Assembly: GCA_949372635.1 (NCBI GenBank)
Contig: CASIAB010000006.1
Location: 1 to 64,000 of the forward strand
Source: an uncultured Pseudomonadales bacterium
GTDB lineage: Bacteria > Pseudomonadota > Gammaproteobacteria > Pseudomonadales > Pseudohongiellaceae
Direction of reading: 5' to 3'
Length of the DNA stretch: 64,000 nt
The notes under the pieces are model-generated. The model saw only the letters and a program-made list of their open reading frames with translations. It did no database searches and was not told where the DNA came from. Position 1 is the first letter of the stretch, and the number at the start of each line of letters is the position of its first letter. Shown piece after piece: positions 8,599 to 17,600 of this stretch. Position numbers and translations under genes: made by a program.

Positions 8599-10518
8599 AT
8601 GGGGAGATTACCTGTTATCACAGGATTCGGCGGAATCAATGCGGCAGGTCGCAGCTCGGGCCATCATGGCTACCGACGCATGGTTATTGATGCTCTGCCT
8701 TCCGCTCAAGTACAGGCCACTTACCATAGTCTCGCCGCACTTACCGGGCAACTTAAGAAAAGCGACGGAAAATGGACTGATGGCAACTCAGTTGAGGTCA
8801 ATCTCGATGATTACCTCGCTCAACTAGGGCCGGCTCTCGAGCAAGGCACGCTAATTCGGGGACTGGAAAACAATCTATTCGACCCAGATCTATTACCCTA
8901 CCTAAGAAATGCCGCCTTGGGCCCCGCATCCGATCAACCGCTGGAATTCACCCTACGAAAAAAGGATTTACCCACACCATTGCCTGCGGGATGGAGCGTC
9001 TCAGATGCGGACCTTGAGGGCCGAGTTCGAGTAATTACAGTGGAAAACTTCGAGGTATCGCTGAAATGCAGTCGCGAGACGGCCGTGCATAGCGCTGGGC
9101 AATTACCATCTGGTTTTGATCCTACCACCTTGTATTCATCTAGGAACCACCCGCGTGGCTTACAGCTAACGGTATTTGCAGCATCCGATGCGATTAATTC
9201 CATGGGCATTGACTGGGAGATCGTGAAACAGAATGTCGCAGCCGATCAGATTGCTGTCTACGCTGGCAGCGGAATGGGCCAACTCGATTACAACGGATAC
9301 GGCGGGATGATGCAGGCACGCCTACTCGGCAAGAAAGTCACCTCGAAGCAACTTCCATTAGGTTATGCCGAGATGCCGGCAGACTTCATCAATGCCTACG
9401 TGTTAGGAAATTTAGGGACAACAGGCACCAACGTGGCTGCTTGCGCAACATTCTTGTACAACCTTCGCCAGGGCATTCGCGATATACAATCGGGAAGCCA
9501 CAGAGTTGTTCTTGTCGGCACCAGTGAGGCGCCCTTGGTGCCCGAGATTTTCGACGGATTTGGCACGATGGGCGCACTGGCCGATGACGCTAGCTTGCGG
9601 CAACTTGATAAACTATCTAAGAATGATGCCCCCGACTTCCGCCGGGCTTGCAGACCTTTTGGATATAACGCTGGGTTTACCCTCGCGGAATCGGCGCAGT
9701 GCGTCGTGCTTTTCGATGATGAATTGGCGATGGAACTTGGGGCCAATATATATGGAGGCGTTAACGATGTGTTTATCAATGCCGATGGCTTTAAGAAATC
9801 CATTGCCAGCCCAGGCTTAGGCAATTACATCTCGTTAGCCAAAGCCGCCGCCGCTACAAAGAACATCATTGGACAGGAGGGCTTAGCGACTCGCAGCTAC
9901 GTACAAGCACACGGCACAGGCACCCTACAGAACCGACAAACCGAATCACATATCATTAATCAGATAGCTGCGACCTTTGGCATTCACGGCTGGCCAGTTG
10001 CCGCTGTGAAATCCTATATTGGTCACTCGCTCGCCTCCTCCTCCGGCGATCAGATCGCGGCAAGTCTTGGCGTCTGGGCGGAGGGGATTATTCCAGGCAT
10101 TCTTACTGTGGACAAAATAGCTGACGATGTGACTCACAGCAGCATCAATTTTCTTCTTAAACACGCAGACGTAGGCAAACAGGGCATGGATGCTGTCATA
10201 ATCAATTCTAAAGGATTCGGCGGCAACAATGCGAGCGCCTCGATACTCGCGCCACATGTTGTAGAGAAGATGCTTACAAAGCGGCATGGAGAGAAGGCGA
10301 TCAGTAAGTATAAGTCGCTCAACGAAACTGTGGCGCAAGATTCTCAAGAATATGATGCCTCTGCAATGGCGGGCGAGAACCGAACAATCTATAAGTTCGA
10401 TCACAATGTGCTAGGAAGTGAGTCAATTGAACTGAGCAAAGGCAATCTTTCTGTGGCAGGACGGACTCTAGAAATATCGTTGGAACTCGAGAACCCCTAC
10501 GAAGACATGTGCGAATGA
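8599..10518 (+). CDS. fabY: Beta-ketoacyl synthase FabY-type (fatty acid initiation)
   Basis: The 639-residue protein starts MGRLPVITGFGGINAAGRSS, very close to the FabY class known from Pseudomonas aeruginosa (PA5174), which condenses acetyl-CoA with malonyl-ACP and replaces FabH. The Cys-His-His triad is visible: C282 in NVAACATFL, H438 in VQAHGTGT and H476 in YIGHSLAS. The roughly 130-residue N-terminal extension before the thiolase fold is typical of FabY and absent from FabB/F. An aminotransferase gene follows 60 bp downstream. Presence of FabY suggests fatty acid synthesis here may not depend on FabH, but fabH could lie elsewhere. Confidence 0.9.
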   Translation: MGRLPVITGFGGINAAGRSSGHHGYRRMVIDALPSAQVQATYHSLAALTGQLKKSDGKWTDGNSVEVNLDDYLAQLGPALEQGTLIRGLENNLFDPDLLPYLRNAALGPASDQPLEFTLRKKDLPTPLPAGWSVSDADLEGRVRVITVENFEVSLKCSRETAVHSAGQLPSGFDPTTLYSSRNHPRGLQLTVFAASDAINSMGIDWEIVKQNVAADQIAVYAGSGMGQLDYNGYGGMMQARLLGKKVTSKQLPLGYAEMPADFINAYVLGNLGTTGTNVAACATFLYNLRQGIRDIQSGSHRVVLVGTSEAPLVPEIFDGFGTMGALADDASLRQLDKLSKNDAPDFRRACRPFGYNAGFTLAESAQCVVLFDDELAMELGANIYGGVNDVFINADGFKKSIASPGLGNYISLAKAAAATKNIIGQEGLATRSYVQAHGTGTLQNRQTESHIINQIAATFGIHGWPVAAVKSYIGHSLASSSGDQIAASLGVWAEGIIPGILTVDKIADDVTHSSINFLLKHADVGKQGMDAVIINSKGFGGNNASASILAPHVVEKMLTKRHGEKAISKYKSLNETVAQDSQEYDASAMAGENRTIYKFDHNVLGSESIELSKGNLSVAGRTLEISLELENPYEDMCE

Positions 10519-10578
10519 TTATGCCTGACACGATATTCACCAAGGGCGCTGCAACTGCCAGCCGAGCGGAAACTAGAT

Positions 10579-11697
10579 ATGCAAATCGAACCTTTTGATG
10601 TCGAAATATGGATGAACGAGTGGGAAACCAAATGTGAATGGAATTTGGCAGAAACCTGCGTGAAAAGCCTAACTATAGCTGAACTATTAGCACTTGCTGG
10701 CAAGGATGAAACCTGTCTTTCTGAGCTGATGACCTTGAAGATGACCTATGGCGCGATTGAAGGATCTGATCGTTTACGTGCCGCGATCGCGACACTGTAC
10801 GCGCACCAAGAAGTGGAGAATGTTATCGTAACCCACGGCGCAATTGGTGCTAATATGCTTGTCCACAAGACATTAGTGGAGACAGGTGACCGGGTGATCT
10901 CTGTCGTGCCTACATACCAGCAACACTACTCCATTCCCGCTAGTATCGGTGCTGATGTACATCATTTACAACTGCGTGAAGAGAACGGCTTTCTCCCTGA
11001 CCTGGAAGAGTTACGCGCACTTGCTTTGCCGGGCACACGTTTGATTGCAATCAATAATCCGAATAATCCAACCGGCTCGTTAATGAATGAAGCTGTGTTG
11101 CAAGACATTGTTGAGATTGCCCGTCCAATAGGGGCGTGGATACTCTGTGATGAGGTATATCGCGGCACAAATCAGGTAGGCTCTGGAATGACGGTATCAA
11201 TAGCCGACATCTATGAAAAAGGTATCAGTACCGCGAGCGTATCCAAAGCATTTTCCCTAGCCGGTTTGCGCTTGGGTTGGATCGCAGCAGCACAAGAGCT
11301 GATTGAAAAAGTATCAAGGCATCGCGATTATGACACGATCTCAATCGGCATAATTGACGACCATTTTGCTACGATGGCATTGGAAAACAAACAAAGCGTA
11401 CTAGAGCGCAGCCAATCGATAACGCGCAACAATCTAGGGGTATTAGAAGCCTGGGTGGATGCTCAGCCGCGAATCTCATGGGTGAAACCACGTTCTGGCA
11501 CTACCGCTTTATTGAAATATGACCTGCCAATGAATTCTCATGATTTCTGTATTTCACTATTAGAAGAGACTGGGGTGATGTTCACGCCTGGCTCAGCATT
11601 GGGAATGGAGGGGTATATTCGAATTGGATATGCAAACACACCTTCGATACTGAAAGAAGGCTTGGCGCGGACATCGCAATTTTTATCTCAACAGTAA
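10579..11697 (+). CDS. PLP-dependent aminotransferase, class I/II
   Basis: A 372-residue fold-type I aminotransferase. It shows NNPNNPTGSL (about 159-168), the aspartate motif ILCDEVYRG (about 188-196) and the Schiff-base lysine K223 in VSKAFSLAGLRLGW, with the substrate carboxylate arginine likely in EGYIRIGYA near the C-terminus. The best general match is the group annotated as aspartate/tyrosine/aromatic or capreomycidine-synthase-like aminotransferases. The amino-acid substrate cannot be read from sequence. It follows fabY by 60 bp on the same strand, but a metabolic link is not established. Confidence 0.85.
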   Translation: MQIEPFDVEIWMNEWETKCEWNLAETCVKSLTIAELLALAGKDETCLSELMTLKMTYGAIEGSDRLRAAIATLYAHQEVENVIVTHGAIGANMLVHKTLVETGDRVISVVPTYQQHYSIPASIGADVHHLQLREENGFLPDLEELRALALPGTRLIAINNPNNPTGSLMNEAVLQDIVEIARPIGAWILCDEVYRGTNQVGSGMTVSIADIYEKGISTASVSKAFSLAGLRLGWIAAAQELIEKVSRHRDYDTISIGIIDDHFATMALENKQSVLERSQSITRNNLGVLEAWVDAQPRISWVKPRSGTTALLKYDLPMNSHDFCISLLEETGVMFTPGSALGMEGYIRIGYANTPSILKEGLARTSQFLSQQ

Positions 11698-11759
11698 AAA
11701 GTGGCAGAATTATTACCAGACAGAATTGCGCTCAACGGTAGGGACTAACTAGCAGCGCC

Positions 11760-13286
11760 CTACTTCACTTCGATAGCATGCTCTTCCGCAATTTTCTTTT
11801 TCCAGATTGCTGGACCGGTTTGGTGAACCGAGGCGCCATTCACGTCTACAGCTACCGTTACCGGCATTTCCTCTACCGTGAACTCATGGATGGCCTCCAT
11901 GCCTAGGTCTTCGAAGGCGACGATTCTTGCCTTACGGATTGCTTTGGCAACCAAATAGGCAGCGCCACCCACAGCCATTAAGTACACCGCTTTGTGTTTC
12001 TTAATGGCTTCGATGCCTTCTTCGCCTCGTTCGGCTTTACCGATCATTCCGATCAAACCCGTCTTCTCTAGCAGCCCATCGGTAAATTTATCCATGCGCG
12101 TCGCAGTAGTCGGCCCAGCCGGGCCTATCACTTCATCTCTAACAGGATCAACAGGACCTACGTAGTAAATAAATTTATTGTCGAAGTCCACTCCCTCGGG
12201 CAAGCCCTCGCCCTTCTCCAACATCCCGAGTAGTCGTTTATGTGCAGCATCTCTACCGGTCAACATAGTGCCAGAGAGCAGCAGAGTTTCACCGGGCCCC
12301 CAACTTGCTATAGCATCGGGAGTGAGCGTATCGAGATTTACCTTCCGTGCTCGCGGACCTACATCCCAGACGATCTCTGGCCATAGTTCCAGACTTGGTG
12401 TCTCGAATTCTGCTATACCCTTGCCATCCAGCGTGAAATGAGCGTGCCGAGTAGCAGCGCAGTTAGGAATCATGGCAACTGGAAGCGATGCTGCATGCGT
12501 AGGATAGTCTAGAATTTTCACATCCAACACTGTGGTTAATCCGCCCAGGCCCTGCGCGCCGATACCGAGCGAATTAGCCCTGTCCATAATCTCCAGACGC
12601 AATTCTTCTACACGATTGCTAGGCCCTCTCTCGCGCAATTCATGAATATCAATAGGATCCATCAGCGATTCTTTGGCAAGTACTGCTGCCTTCTCCGCCG
12701 TGCCACCGATACCGATTCCTAGCATGCCGGGCGGACACCAACCCGCACCCATTGTCGGGAGCGTCTTCTCTACCCAATCTACGATGCTGTCGCTCGGGTT
12801 CAACATTGCCAACTTCGCCTTGTTCTCAGAGCCACCGCCCTTGGCCGCAACTTTCACATCGATTTTGCTGCCAGGAACAATCTGTGTATGAATTACAGCA
12901 GGCGTATTGTCTTTCGTGTTTTTCCTCTCACCAGCTGGGTCGATTAAGATTGAAGCTCTCAGCACGTTATCAGGATTCAGATACGCTCGGCGTACTCCTT
13001 CGTTGATCATATCTTCTAAGGCCATATCGCCCTCCCACTGCACGCCCATACCAATTTTTAGAAATACAGTTACGATGCCGGTGTCCTGGCATATGGGCCG
13101 CTTTCCCTCGGCACACAAACGAGAGTTAATGAGTATCTGTGCCATCGCGTCTTTCGCTGCTGACGACTCTTCTCTTTCATAGGCCTCATTGACCGCGGTA
13201 ATAAAGTCGATTGGGTGGTAATAGGAAATATACTGCAGCGCATCTGCAACACTTTGAATGACATCTTCGTTGCGAATAAGTGTCAT
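11760..13286 (-). CDS. Fumarate hydratase, class I (iron-sulfur)
   Basis: This enzyme interconverts fumarate and malate in the TCA cycle using an oxygen-labile [4Fe-4S] cluster. The 508-residue single chain contains RPICQDTGIVTVF (about 62-74), MIPNCAATRHAHF and later LLSGTMLTGRDAAHKR. It ends with the beta-domain segment typical of the fused FumA/FumB-like class I enzymes. Cysteines in the QDTG and PNCAATR motifs are the expected cluster ligands. It is monocistronic and divergent from the crotonase gene at 13472. Symbol left open because fumA and fumB cannot be separated by sequence. Confidence 0.93.
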   Translation of the reverse strand: MTLIRNEDVIQSVADALQYISYYHPIDFITAVNEAYEREESSAAKDAMAQILINSRLCAEGKRPICQDTGIVTVFLKIGMGVQWEGDMALEDMINEGVRRAYLNPDNVLRASILIDPAGERKNTKDNTPAVIHTQIVPGSKIDVKVAAKGGGSENKAKLAMLNPSDSIVDWVEKTLPTMGAGWCPPGMLGIGIGGTAEKAAVLAKESLMDPIDIHELRERGPSNRVEELRLEIMDRANSLGIGAQGLGGLTTVLDVKILDYPTHAASLPVAMIPNCAATRHAHFTLDGKGIAEFETPSLELWPEIVWDVGPRARKVNLDTLTPDAIASWGPGETLLLSGTMLTGRDAAHKRLLGMLEKGEGLPEGVDFDNKFIYYVGPVDPVRDEVIGPAGPTTATRMDKFTDGLLEKTGLIGMIGKAERGEEGIEAIKKHKAVYLMAVGGAAYLVAKAIRKARIVAFEDLGMEAIHEFTVEEMPVTVAVDVNGASVHQTGPAIWKKKIAEEHAIEVK

Positions 13287-13471
13287 GTTTGATCAACCTC
13301 AAATTATGGGATATCCACTTATTCTAACACTGAATGCTGAAAGTGTTATTGCGGCACTTACAGTTAGTAAAATCGCCTTCAGCAGATTTTGAAACATATT
13401 AGTCCTCTACTTCGAATGCTATATCTACTAATATGGGCCTCGTATCAAGATATTGAGCACAAGGAAACAGT

Positions 13472-14239
13472 ATGAACGAGTCGGCGGATGAGAATGTTAA
13501 GTACAGCATTGATGGTCAGGTCTTTGTCATCGAAATTCATAGACCTCAGAAAAAGAACGCTCTCCTACCGGGCATGTATGCCGCACTCGCAGCCGGTCTG
13601 CGCCAGGCAAACGAAGATGCTGGCGTCAATGTGACTCTGATACGCGGCGTGGATGATTGCTTCACCAGCGGCAATGATGTGAGCAGTTTCCTTGCGAGCA
13701 ACACCCCCACAACCGAACGCCCCTCGGTTGCCTTTATGAATGCACTGAATGAATCCAAGAAACCAATCGTCGCCGCCATTAGCGGACTCGCTATTGGCAT
13801 AGGTACTACACTTTTGTTTCATTGCGACCTGATCTACGCCTCTGAAAATTGCTTCTTGCAGCTGCCGTTCACTCGCTTGGGTCTATGCCCAGAAGCAGGG
13901 TCTAGCTATTTGCTTACGAAGCAGATTGGCCACGCACGCGCATCGGAATTACTGCTGCTAGGCGGCAGGTTCTCAGCTATCAAGGCGAAGGAATACGGAA
14001 TCATCAACGAGGTGCTGCCACAGGATCAATATTTGGAGTATGCAATGGACAAGGCCAGGGAACTTGCCGCCCTGCCTGCAGACTCCGTTCAGTCGAGCAA
14101 AGCACTTATTAAACGCGGCCAACTAGAGACTGTTTCTGACACGATCGGTGTTGAGCTAAAAGAATTCGCCAGACTGCTGGAAACACACGATGCGCAGGCG
14201 ATATTTGAAGCATTCCTCAATAATAAGAAAAGTGCATAG
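13472..14239 (+). CDS. Enoyl-CoA hydratase/isomerase family protein
   Basis: A 255-residue crotonase-fold protein with IHRPQKKNALLPGMYAAL at the N-terminus, the oxyanion-hole segments FTSGNDVSSF and AISGLAIGIGTTLL, and LCPEAGSSYLL carrying the expected glutamate. It is probably an enoyl-CoA hydratase or Delta3-Delta2-enoyl-CoA isomerase of fatty acid breakdown. CPEAGSS-type sequences are common in isomerase-like members, so hydratase activity is not certain. It ends 25 bp from the convergent J-domain gene. Confidence 0.85.
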   Translation: MNESADENVKYSIDGQVFVIEIHRPQKKNALLPGMYAALAAGLRQANEDAGVNVTLIRGVDDCFTSGNDVSSFLASNTPTTERPSVAFMNALNESKKPIVAAISGLAIGIGTTLLFHCDLIYASENCFLQLPFTRLGLCPEAGSSYLLTKQIGHARASELLLLGGRFSAIKAKEYGIINEVLPQDQYLEYAMDKARELAALPADSVQSSKALIKRGQLETVSDTIGVELKEFARLLETHDAQAIFEAFLNNKKSA

Positions 14240-14264
14240 TGAATTAAAGATTCAGAGATAGTCC

Positions 14265-15011
14265 CTAGAGCTTCTGTATTAAGAAGTCTTTCGCTGCATT
14301 GATCTTCTGAGCAAGATAATCACTGCCACCCCTATCAGGATGCATCCGCTGCATTAGGCTCCTGTGGGCATTGGTTACCTGCTCCTTATCAGCAGTCTCA
14401 TCCAGCCCCAATATTCCTAACGCCAGCGCTTGCGTCATCAATGAATCGTCGGCAATCACTGCACCCCCCTCGTATCCCGGCTGAGCGTGCTCTCTCCAAT
14501 CGGGAAATGCTCGATCGATGTAGGCCTCAAGCACCTGTGCCGAGTCAGCATCGGCTCGACACTCTTGATATAGCTCGAGTAAGTCTGACAAATGCAGTGT
14601 AGAAAGCCTCCTCTTGGAAAAGTCTCCTCGGAGCACTACTCCATCCATGCTGCCATCGTCGTGCTGCAGTTCCATCTCGAAGAATTTGGTACGAATGGTT
14701 GAGACTTGATCTCTGTTAGGCGGCTTCGCTGCCGCTACTCGTCCCTTGAAGAGTTGCCAAATAGGAAGAAAGCGCAAGATTGTGGGCAACATCCTAAGAA
14801 GAAACGTCGCAGCAACACCAATAGGAGCCAAGATAAATTGAAAGGGCAATCTACCTATCGCGATCATCACACCAACCACCAAGAGACTCGCGACTAGGAA
14901 AAATAAGAACGTGTTCTGCCGAGAAGTCAAAGTGAAGCGCTGGCTTATGGACCTAACAAAGTAGTAAGCCATCACAGGTAGTAAAAAAAGCAGCAGTAAC
15001 CGAAAAATCAT
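14265..15011 (-). CDS. Membrane-anchored J-domain protein
   Basis: A 248-residue protein with three hydrophobic segments in its first 95 residues (around 2-18, 38-58 and 68-88), a cytoplasmic linker and a C-terminal J-domain (about 190-248). The J-domain carries the HPD motif in MQRMHPDRGGSDYLAQKINAAKDFL. J-domains recruit DnaK. The C-terminal location resembles the DjlA and TIM14-like arrangement rather than DnaJ. It is followed upstream on the same strand by a VWA-like gene 34 bp away. The client protein is unknown. Confidence 0.85.
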   Translation of the reverse strand: MIFRLLLLFLLPVMAYYFVRSISQRFTLTSRQNTFLFFLVASLLVVGVMIAIGRLPFQFILAPIGVAATFLLRMLPTILRFLPIWQLFKGRVAAAKPPNRDQVSTIRTKFFEMELQHDDGSMDGVVLRGDFSKRRLSTLHLSDLLELYQECRADADSAQVLEAYIDRAFPDWREHAQPGYEGGAVIADDSLMTQALALGILGLDETADKEQVTNAHRSLMQRMHPDRGGSDYLAQKINAAKDFLIQKL

Positions 15012-15045
15012 ACGAGTCTATCTACCTGTTTTTCTAGAGGCACAA

Positions 15046-15780
15046 CTATTTCCTAAGCTGTTGCTCTATTAACTTCACACCACTGGACGAGGCGGCACTG
15101 AATTTTTGCAGCGCCTTCAACCCACCCGCAGCATAGATAGCGACTGCTCTTAGCAAGTCCTTGAGCTGGTCGGCACTCGCACTATCAAACTGAGAGTAAG
15201 CCCCACCGGACAGGCGGCTAAGCTCTTTGAAAGCTGCCATTGCTACTGGATCATTCCGCTCTTGAAACATGAACAGCGGCACGTTCAGCAAACCTAGCTT
15301 TCCAGCAAGCTGTGCCAACAGATCGATATCCTCCTCCATAGCATCGCCAATATAGATAAGGCATTTGAGTGTCTTCTGCTGATTTTCATCAATTGCATGT
15401 TGCAGCAAGCGATGCAACTGCGTGGCACCTGCCTGGCATTGAATCGATGACATGATACGCAATATATCATCCGCATTACCCTGCCAATCGCTATTAAAAA
15501 AATCGCCGAAACCACGAAAATAACATAGCTGGACATTAAGACCTCCTAGTGACTGGGCACTAAGAAACATTTCATTCTGAAGCTGGCTTGCTACATCCCA
15601 AGTGCTCTGCCTACTCGCAGTAGCGTCCAGAGAGAAAATTAATCGCGCATCACCGCTGATCTTGGGCAAAGACGCAACCTTAGATAAGAATTGCAGCACA
15701 TCGTTACTGCTCGAAACGGGATGCTTACCCTTTTTCTCACCTACGGATTTGGATTTCGATCTTTCGAAAAAATCTTTCAT
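15046..15780 (-). CDS. VWA-like domain protein
   Basis: The protein (244 aa from the ATG at 15780) begins MKDFFERSKSKS and has a von Willebrand factor A-type fold. The MIDAS-like motif LIFSLDATASRQSTWD lies at about 42-57, with GGLNVQLCYFRGFGDF, then KCLIYIGDAMEED. It matches a proteobacterial family of stand-alone VWA proteins that often sits beside a J-domain gene, as here. I chose the ATG at 15780 because the family starts with MK(D/N)xF. Longer in-frame starts at 15828 and 15867 exist and lack family support. A role in assembly of a membrane or metal-dependent complex is only a guess. Confidence 0.75.
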   Translation of the reverse strand: MKDFFERSKSKSVGEKKGKHPVSSSNDVLQFLSKVASLPKISGDARLIFSLDATASRQSTWDVASQLQNEMFLSAQSLGGLNVQLCYFRGFGDFFNSDWQGNADDILRIMSSIQCQAGATQLHRLLQHAIDENQQKTLKCLIYIGDAMEEDIDLLAQLAGKLGLLNVPLFMFQERNDPVAMAAFKELSRLSGGAYSQFDSASADQLKDLLRAVAIYAAGGLKALQKFSAASSSGVKLIEQQLRK

Positions 15781-15867
15781 ATTATTCAGAAGCTTATGGT
15801 CCGGAAAGTAGCAACAGCGAACACTCATCCACTGCGAAAAAATTATTTTAAAGCTTCCGCGGGGCAA

Positions 15868-16550
15868 GAGATAGGGTCAATTTGGGAATATAATTGCGAG
15901 CAGGTTAGGACAGTTGAGATACGGATCCCGCTAGTAGGAGAAAACTTCGTGTTTCAGGCAAGGGTAGGCACTCAGATAAAGGCTCAATCAAAATCGATAA
16001 AAGACTCTAAAGCTTCTACCGCCTAAGTAATAGTGAAGCGCTTAACGATGAGGCAACAAGCCAACTTCGTGTTAGTAGCTAGGCGGCGACATCGGCAGGT
16101 AGCTGGAACAAGACTAGCTGGCGAGTTTCGCAGCTGCTATATCTGAAGTCCGTCACGGTATATCGCGACGGATCACTATCTACTAACTGGAGGCGCATAG
16201 AAGATAAGTCCATTGAGATAAAATCACTATCCGGTTTCATCGTTTTCGTATCGTGTGGAGTTCATCTGGAAAGACCTCTGCTCAGCTCAATGGCCAAGAA
16301 TGGACAGTTATGGGCGCAGCGCATATTAGCGAATCGTCACTAACCTCAGCTCCGGCTAAATAATACCGTCCAGATTCCCCTTCAAGTCGCTCCTGCTGTA
16401 TGACGCAAGAGCCGGTTAACTGTTTTATTTAGACTGCGGCTTTCTGGCTCAACACTGTGGATCTGCTGTAAGCAGCGCTTACAGCTCGAAAAAGCAGATA
16501 GTGAAGGTCAATCATAAAATGAATAACAAGCCATCGAACGGAGAATTCGA
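15868..16550. other. 680-bp gap with fragmentary open frames, no recognised gene
   Basis: No gene is clearly supported between the VWA-like gene and the tRNA. On the minus strand there are two open stretches in different frames. One, about 16282-16432, has no start codon and reads VIQQERLEGESGRYYLAG. The other, 16079-16240, has an ATG and a translation containing SMRLQLVDSDPSRYTVTDF. An ATG at 16275 with an AGAGG upstream stops after 12 codons in a neighbouring frame. They could be pieces of one decayed small gene. I see no match to a known family. Confidence 0.3.
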
Positions 16551-16635
16551 TGGTGCGGATGGGGAGACTTGAACTCCCACACCTTGCGATACTAGAACCT
16601 AAATCTAGCGCGTCTACCAATTCCGCCACATCCGC
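16551..16635 (-). tRNA. tRNA-Leu (UAG anticodon)
   Basis: The minus strand reads GCGGATGTGGCGGAATTGGT and ends ...CCCCATCCGCACCA, an 85-nt class II tRNA with the CCA encoded. The acceptor arms GCGGATG and CATCCGC pair. The anticodon arm CTAGA-TTTAGGT-TCTAG gives anticodon UAG (leucine, CUN codons). A variable arm (TATCGCAAGGTGT region) of leucine type is present. It resembles E. coli leuW. A strong promoter lies just upstream. Confidence 0.97.
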
Positions 16636-16670
16636 ATTTACCTAAAGCTTATTAGCCCCGAAGGGCGCGT

Positions 16671-16698
16671 ATTATACCTAAACTAGCGCTATTGCCAA
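16671..16698 (-). promoter_or_regulatory. Sigma-70 promoter of tRNA-Leu
   Basis: On the minus strand TTGGCA (16693-16698) and a perfect TATAAT (16671-16676) are separated by 16 nt. They are followed by a GC-rich discriminator (ACGCGCCC), typical of stringently controlled stable-RNA promoters. The tRNA begins 36 nt downstream of the -10 box. Confidence 0.8.
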
Positions 16699-16796
16699 GA
16701 TCAAAATAACTGACTATCAATCCAGTAAATTCTAACGTTATACTGATTCCCCGCAACCAAGTATCTTCAATGCAAGTCTCGATTCAGGATCAGCCC

Positions 16797-17591
16797 ATGT
16801 CTCACCTCGAAGTATTAATCAACGATGGCATTGCCACTCTCACCATGAACCGGCCTGAGGCCAGAAACGCTCTCAGCATGGAGATGCGATCTGAGCTTTG
16901 CACAGCGCTGCACGACGTGGAGAGTGATTCATTAGTCCGCTGCGTTGTTCTCAAAGGCGCTGGAGACCATTTCATGGCTGGCGGTGATATAAAGGGTATG
17001 GGGGAGACCATTAAGAAATCAGCAGATCAAATCAAAAAGGAATTCATGCTACGCATTCACGACCTTCACCCGATCATGTTCGCCATGCGTAGGATGCCTA
17101 AACCCATTATTGCGAGCTGCACAGGGGCGGCAGCAGGCGCTGGCGTCAGCATGGCGCTTGCCTGCGACCTCGTTATAGCAGCCGAGGATGCCTTCTTCAC
17201 CCTTGCCTACTGCAAGATTGGCACTAGCCCGGACGGATCCTCCTCCTTCCATCTACCACGCGCAGTCGGTATCAAGAGGGCTATGGAAATAGCGCTATTG
17301 GGTGATCGCTTCAGCGCCCAAACTGCAAAGGATATCGGAATGATAAATTTCATTGTCCCGAATGATGAATTGGAATCAGAAACACAGAAACTAGCTACCA
17401 GGCTTGCAGCCGGCCCCACACACGTCTACGGCAACACCAAGGCCTTGTTCTATCGATCTCTGGAAAGTGAATTCGAGTCACAGCTGCAAGCGGAAGCCGA
17501 ATATTTTTCCGACTGCGCCTCGCGCCCTGATTTCAAGGAAGGTGTGACCGCGTTTATCGAAAAGCGCCAACCGCGGTTTACCGGAAAGTGA
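16797..17591 (+). CDS. Enoyl-CoA hydratase/isomerase family protein
   Basis: A crotonase-superfamily protein (264 aa) with TLTMNRPEARNALSMEM at the N-terminus, the oxyanion-hole segments FMAGGDIKGMG and SCTGAAAGAGVSMALACD, and KIGTSPDGSSSFHLPRAVG in place of the usual EAG glutamate motif. The Asp in SPDGSS suggests an isomerase-like or variant chemistry rather than a classical hydratase. I chose the ATG at 16797 because AGGA lies 7 nt before it. An ATG at 16770 would add nine residues. It is convergent with the coiled-coil membrane protein gene. Confidence 0.83.
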   Translation: MSHLEVLINDGIATLTMNRPEARNALSMEMRSELCTALHDVESDSLVRCVVLKGAGDHFMAGGDIKGMGETIKKSADQIKKEFMLRIHDLHPIMFAMRRMPKPIIASCTGAAAGAGVSMALACDLVIAAEDAFFTLAYCKIGTSPDGSSSFHLPRAVGIKRAMEIALLGDRFSAQTAKDIGMINFIVPNDELESETQKLATRLAAGPTHVYGNTKALFYRSLESEFESQLQAEAEYFSDCASRPDFKEGVTAFIEKRQPRFTGK

Positions 17592-17600
17592 GATTTGCAG

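Noticed and set aside
16429..16629. 66-aa minus-strand ORF over the tRNA-Leu gene
   Set aside because: It reads through the tRNA (MAELVDALDLGS... is the well-known spurious tRNA-Leu translation).
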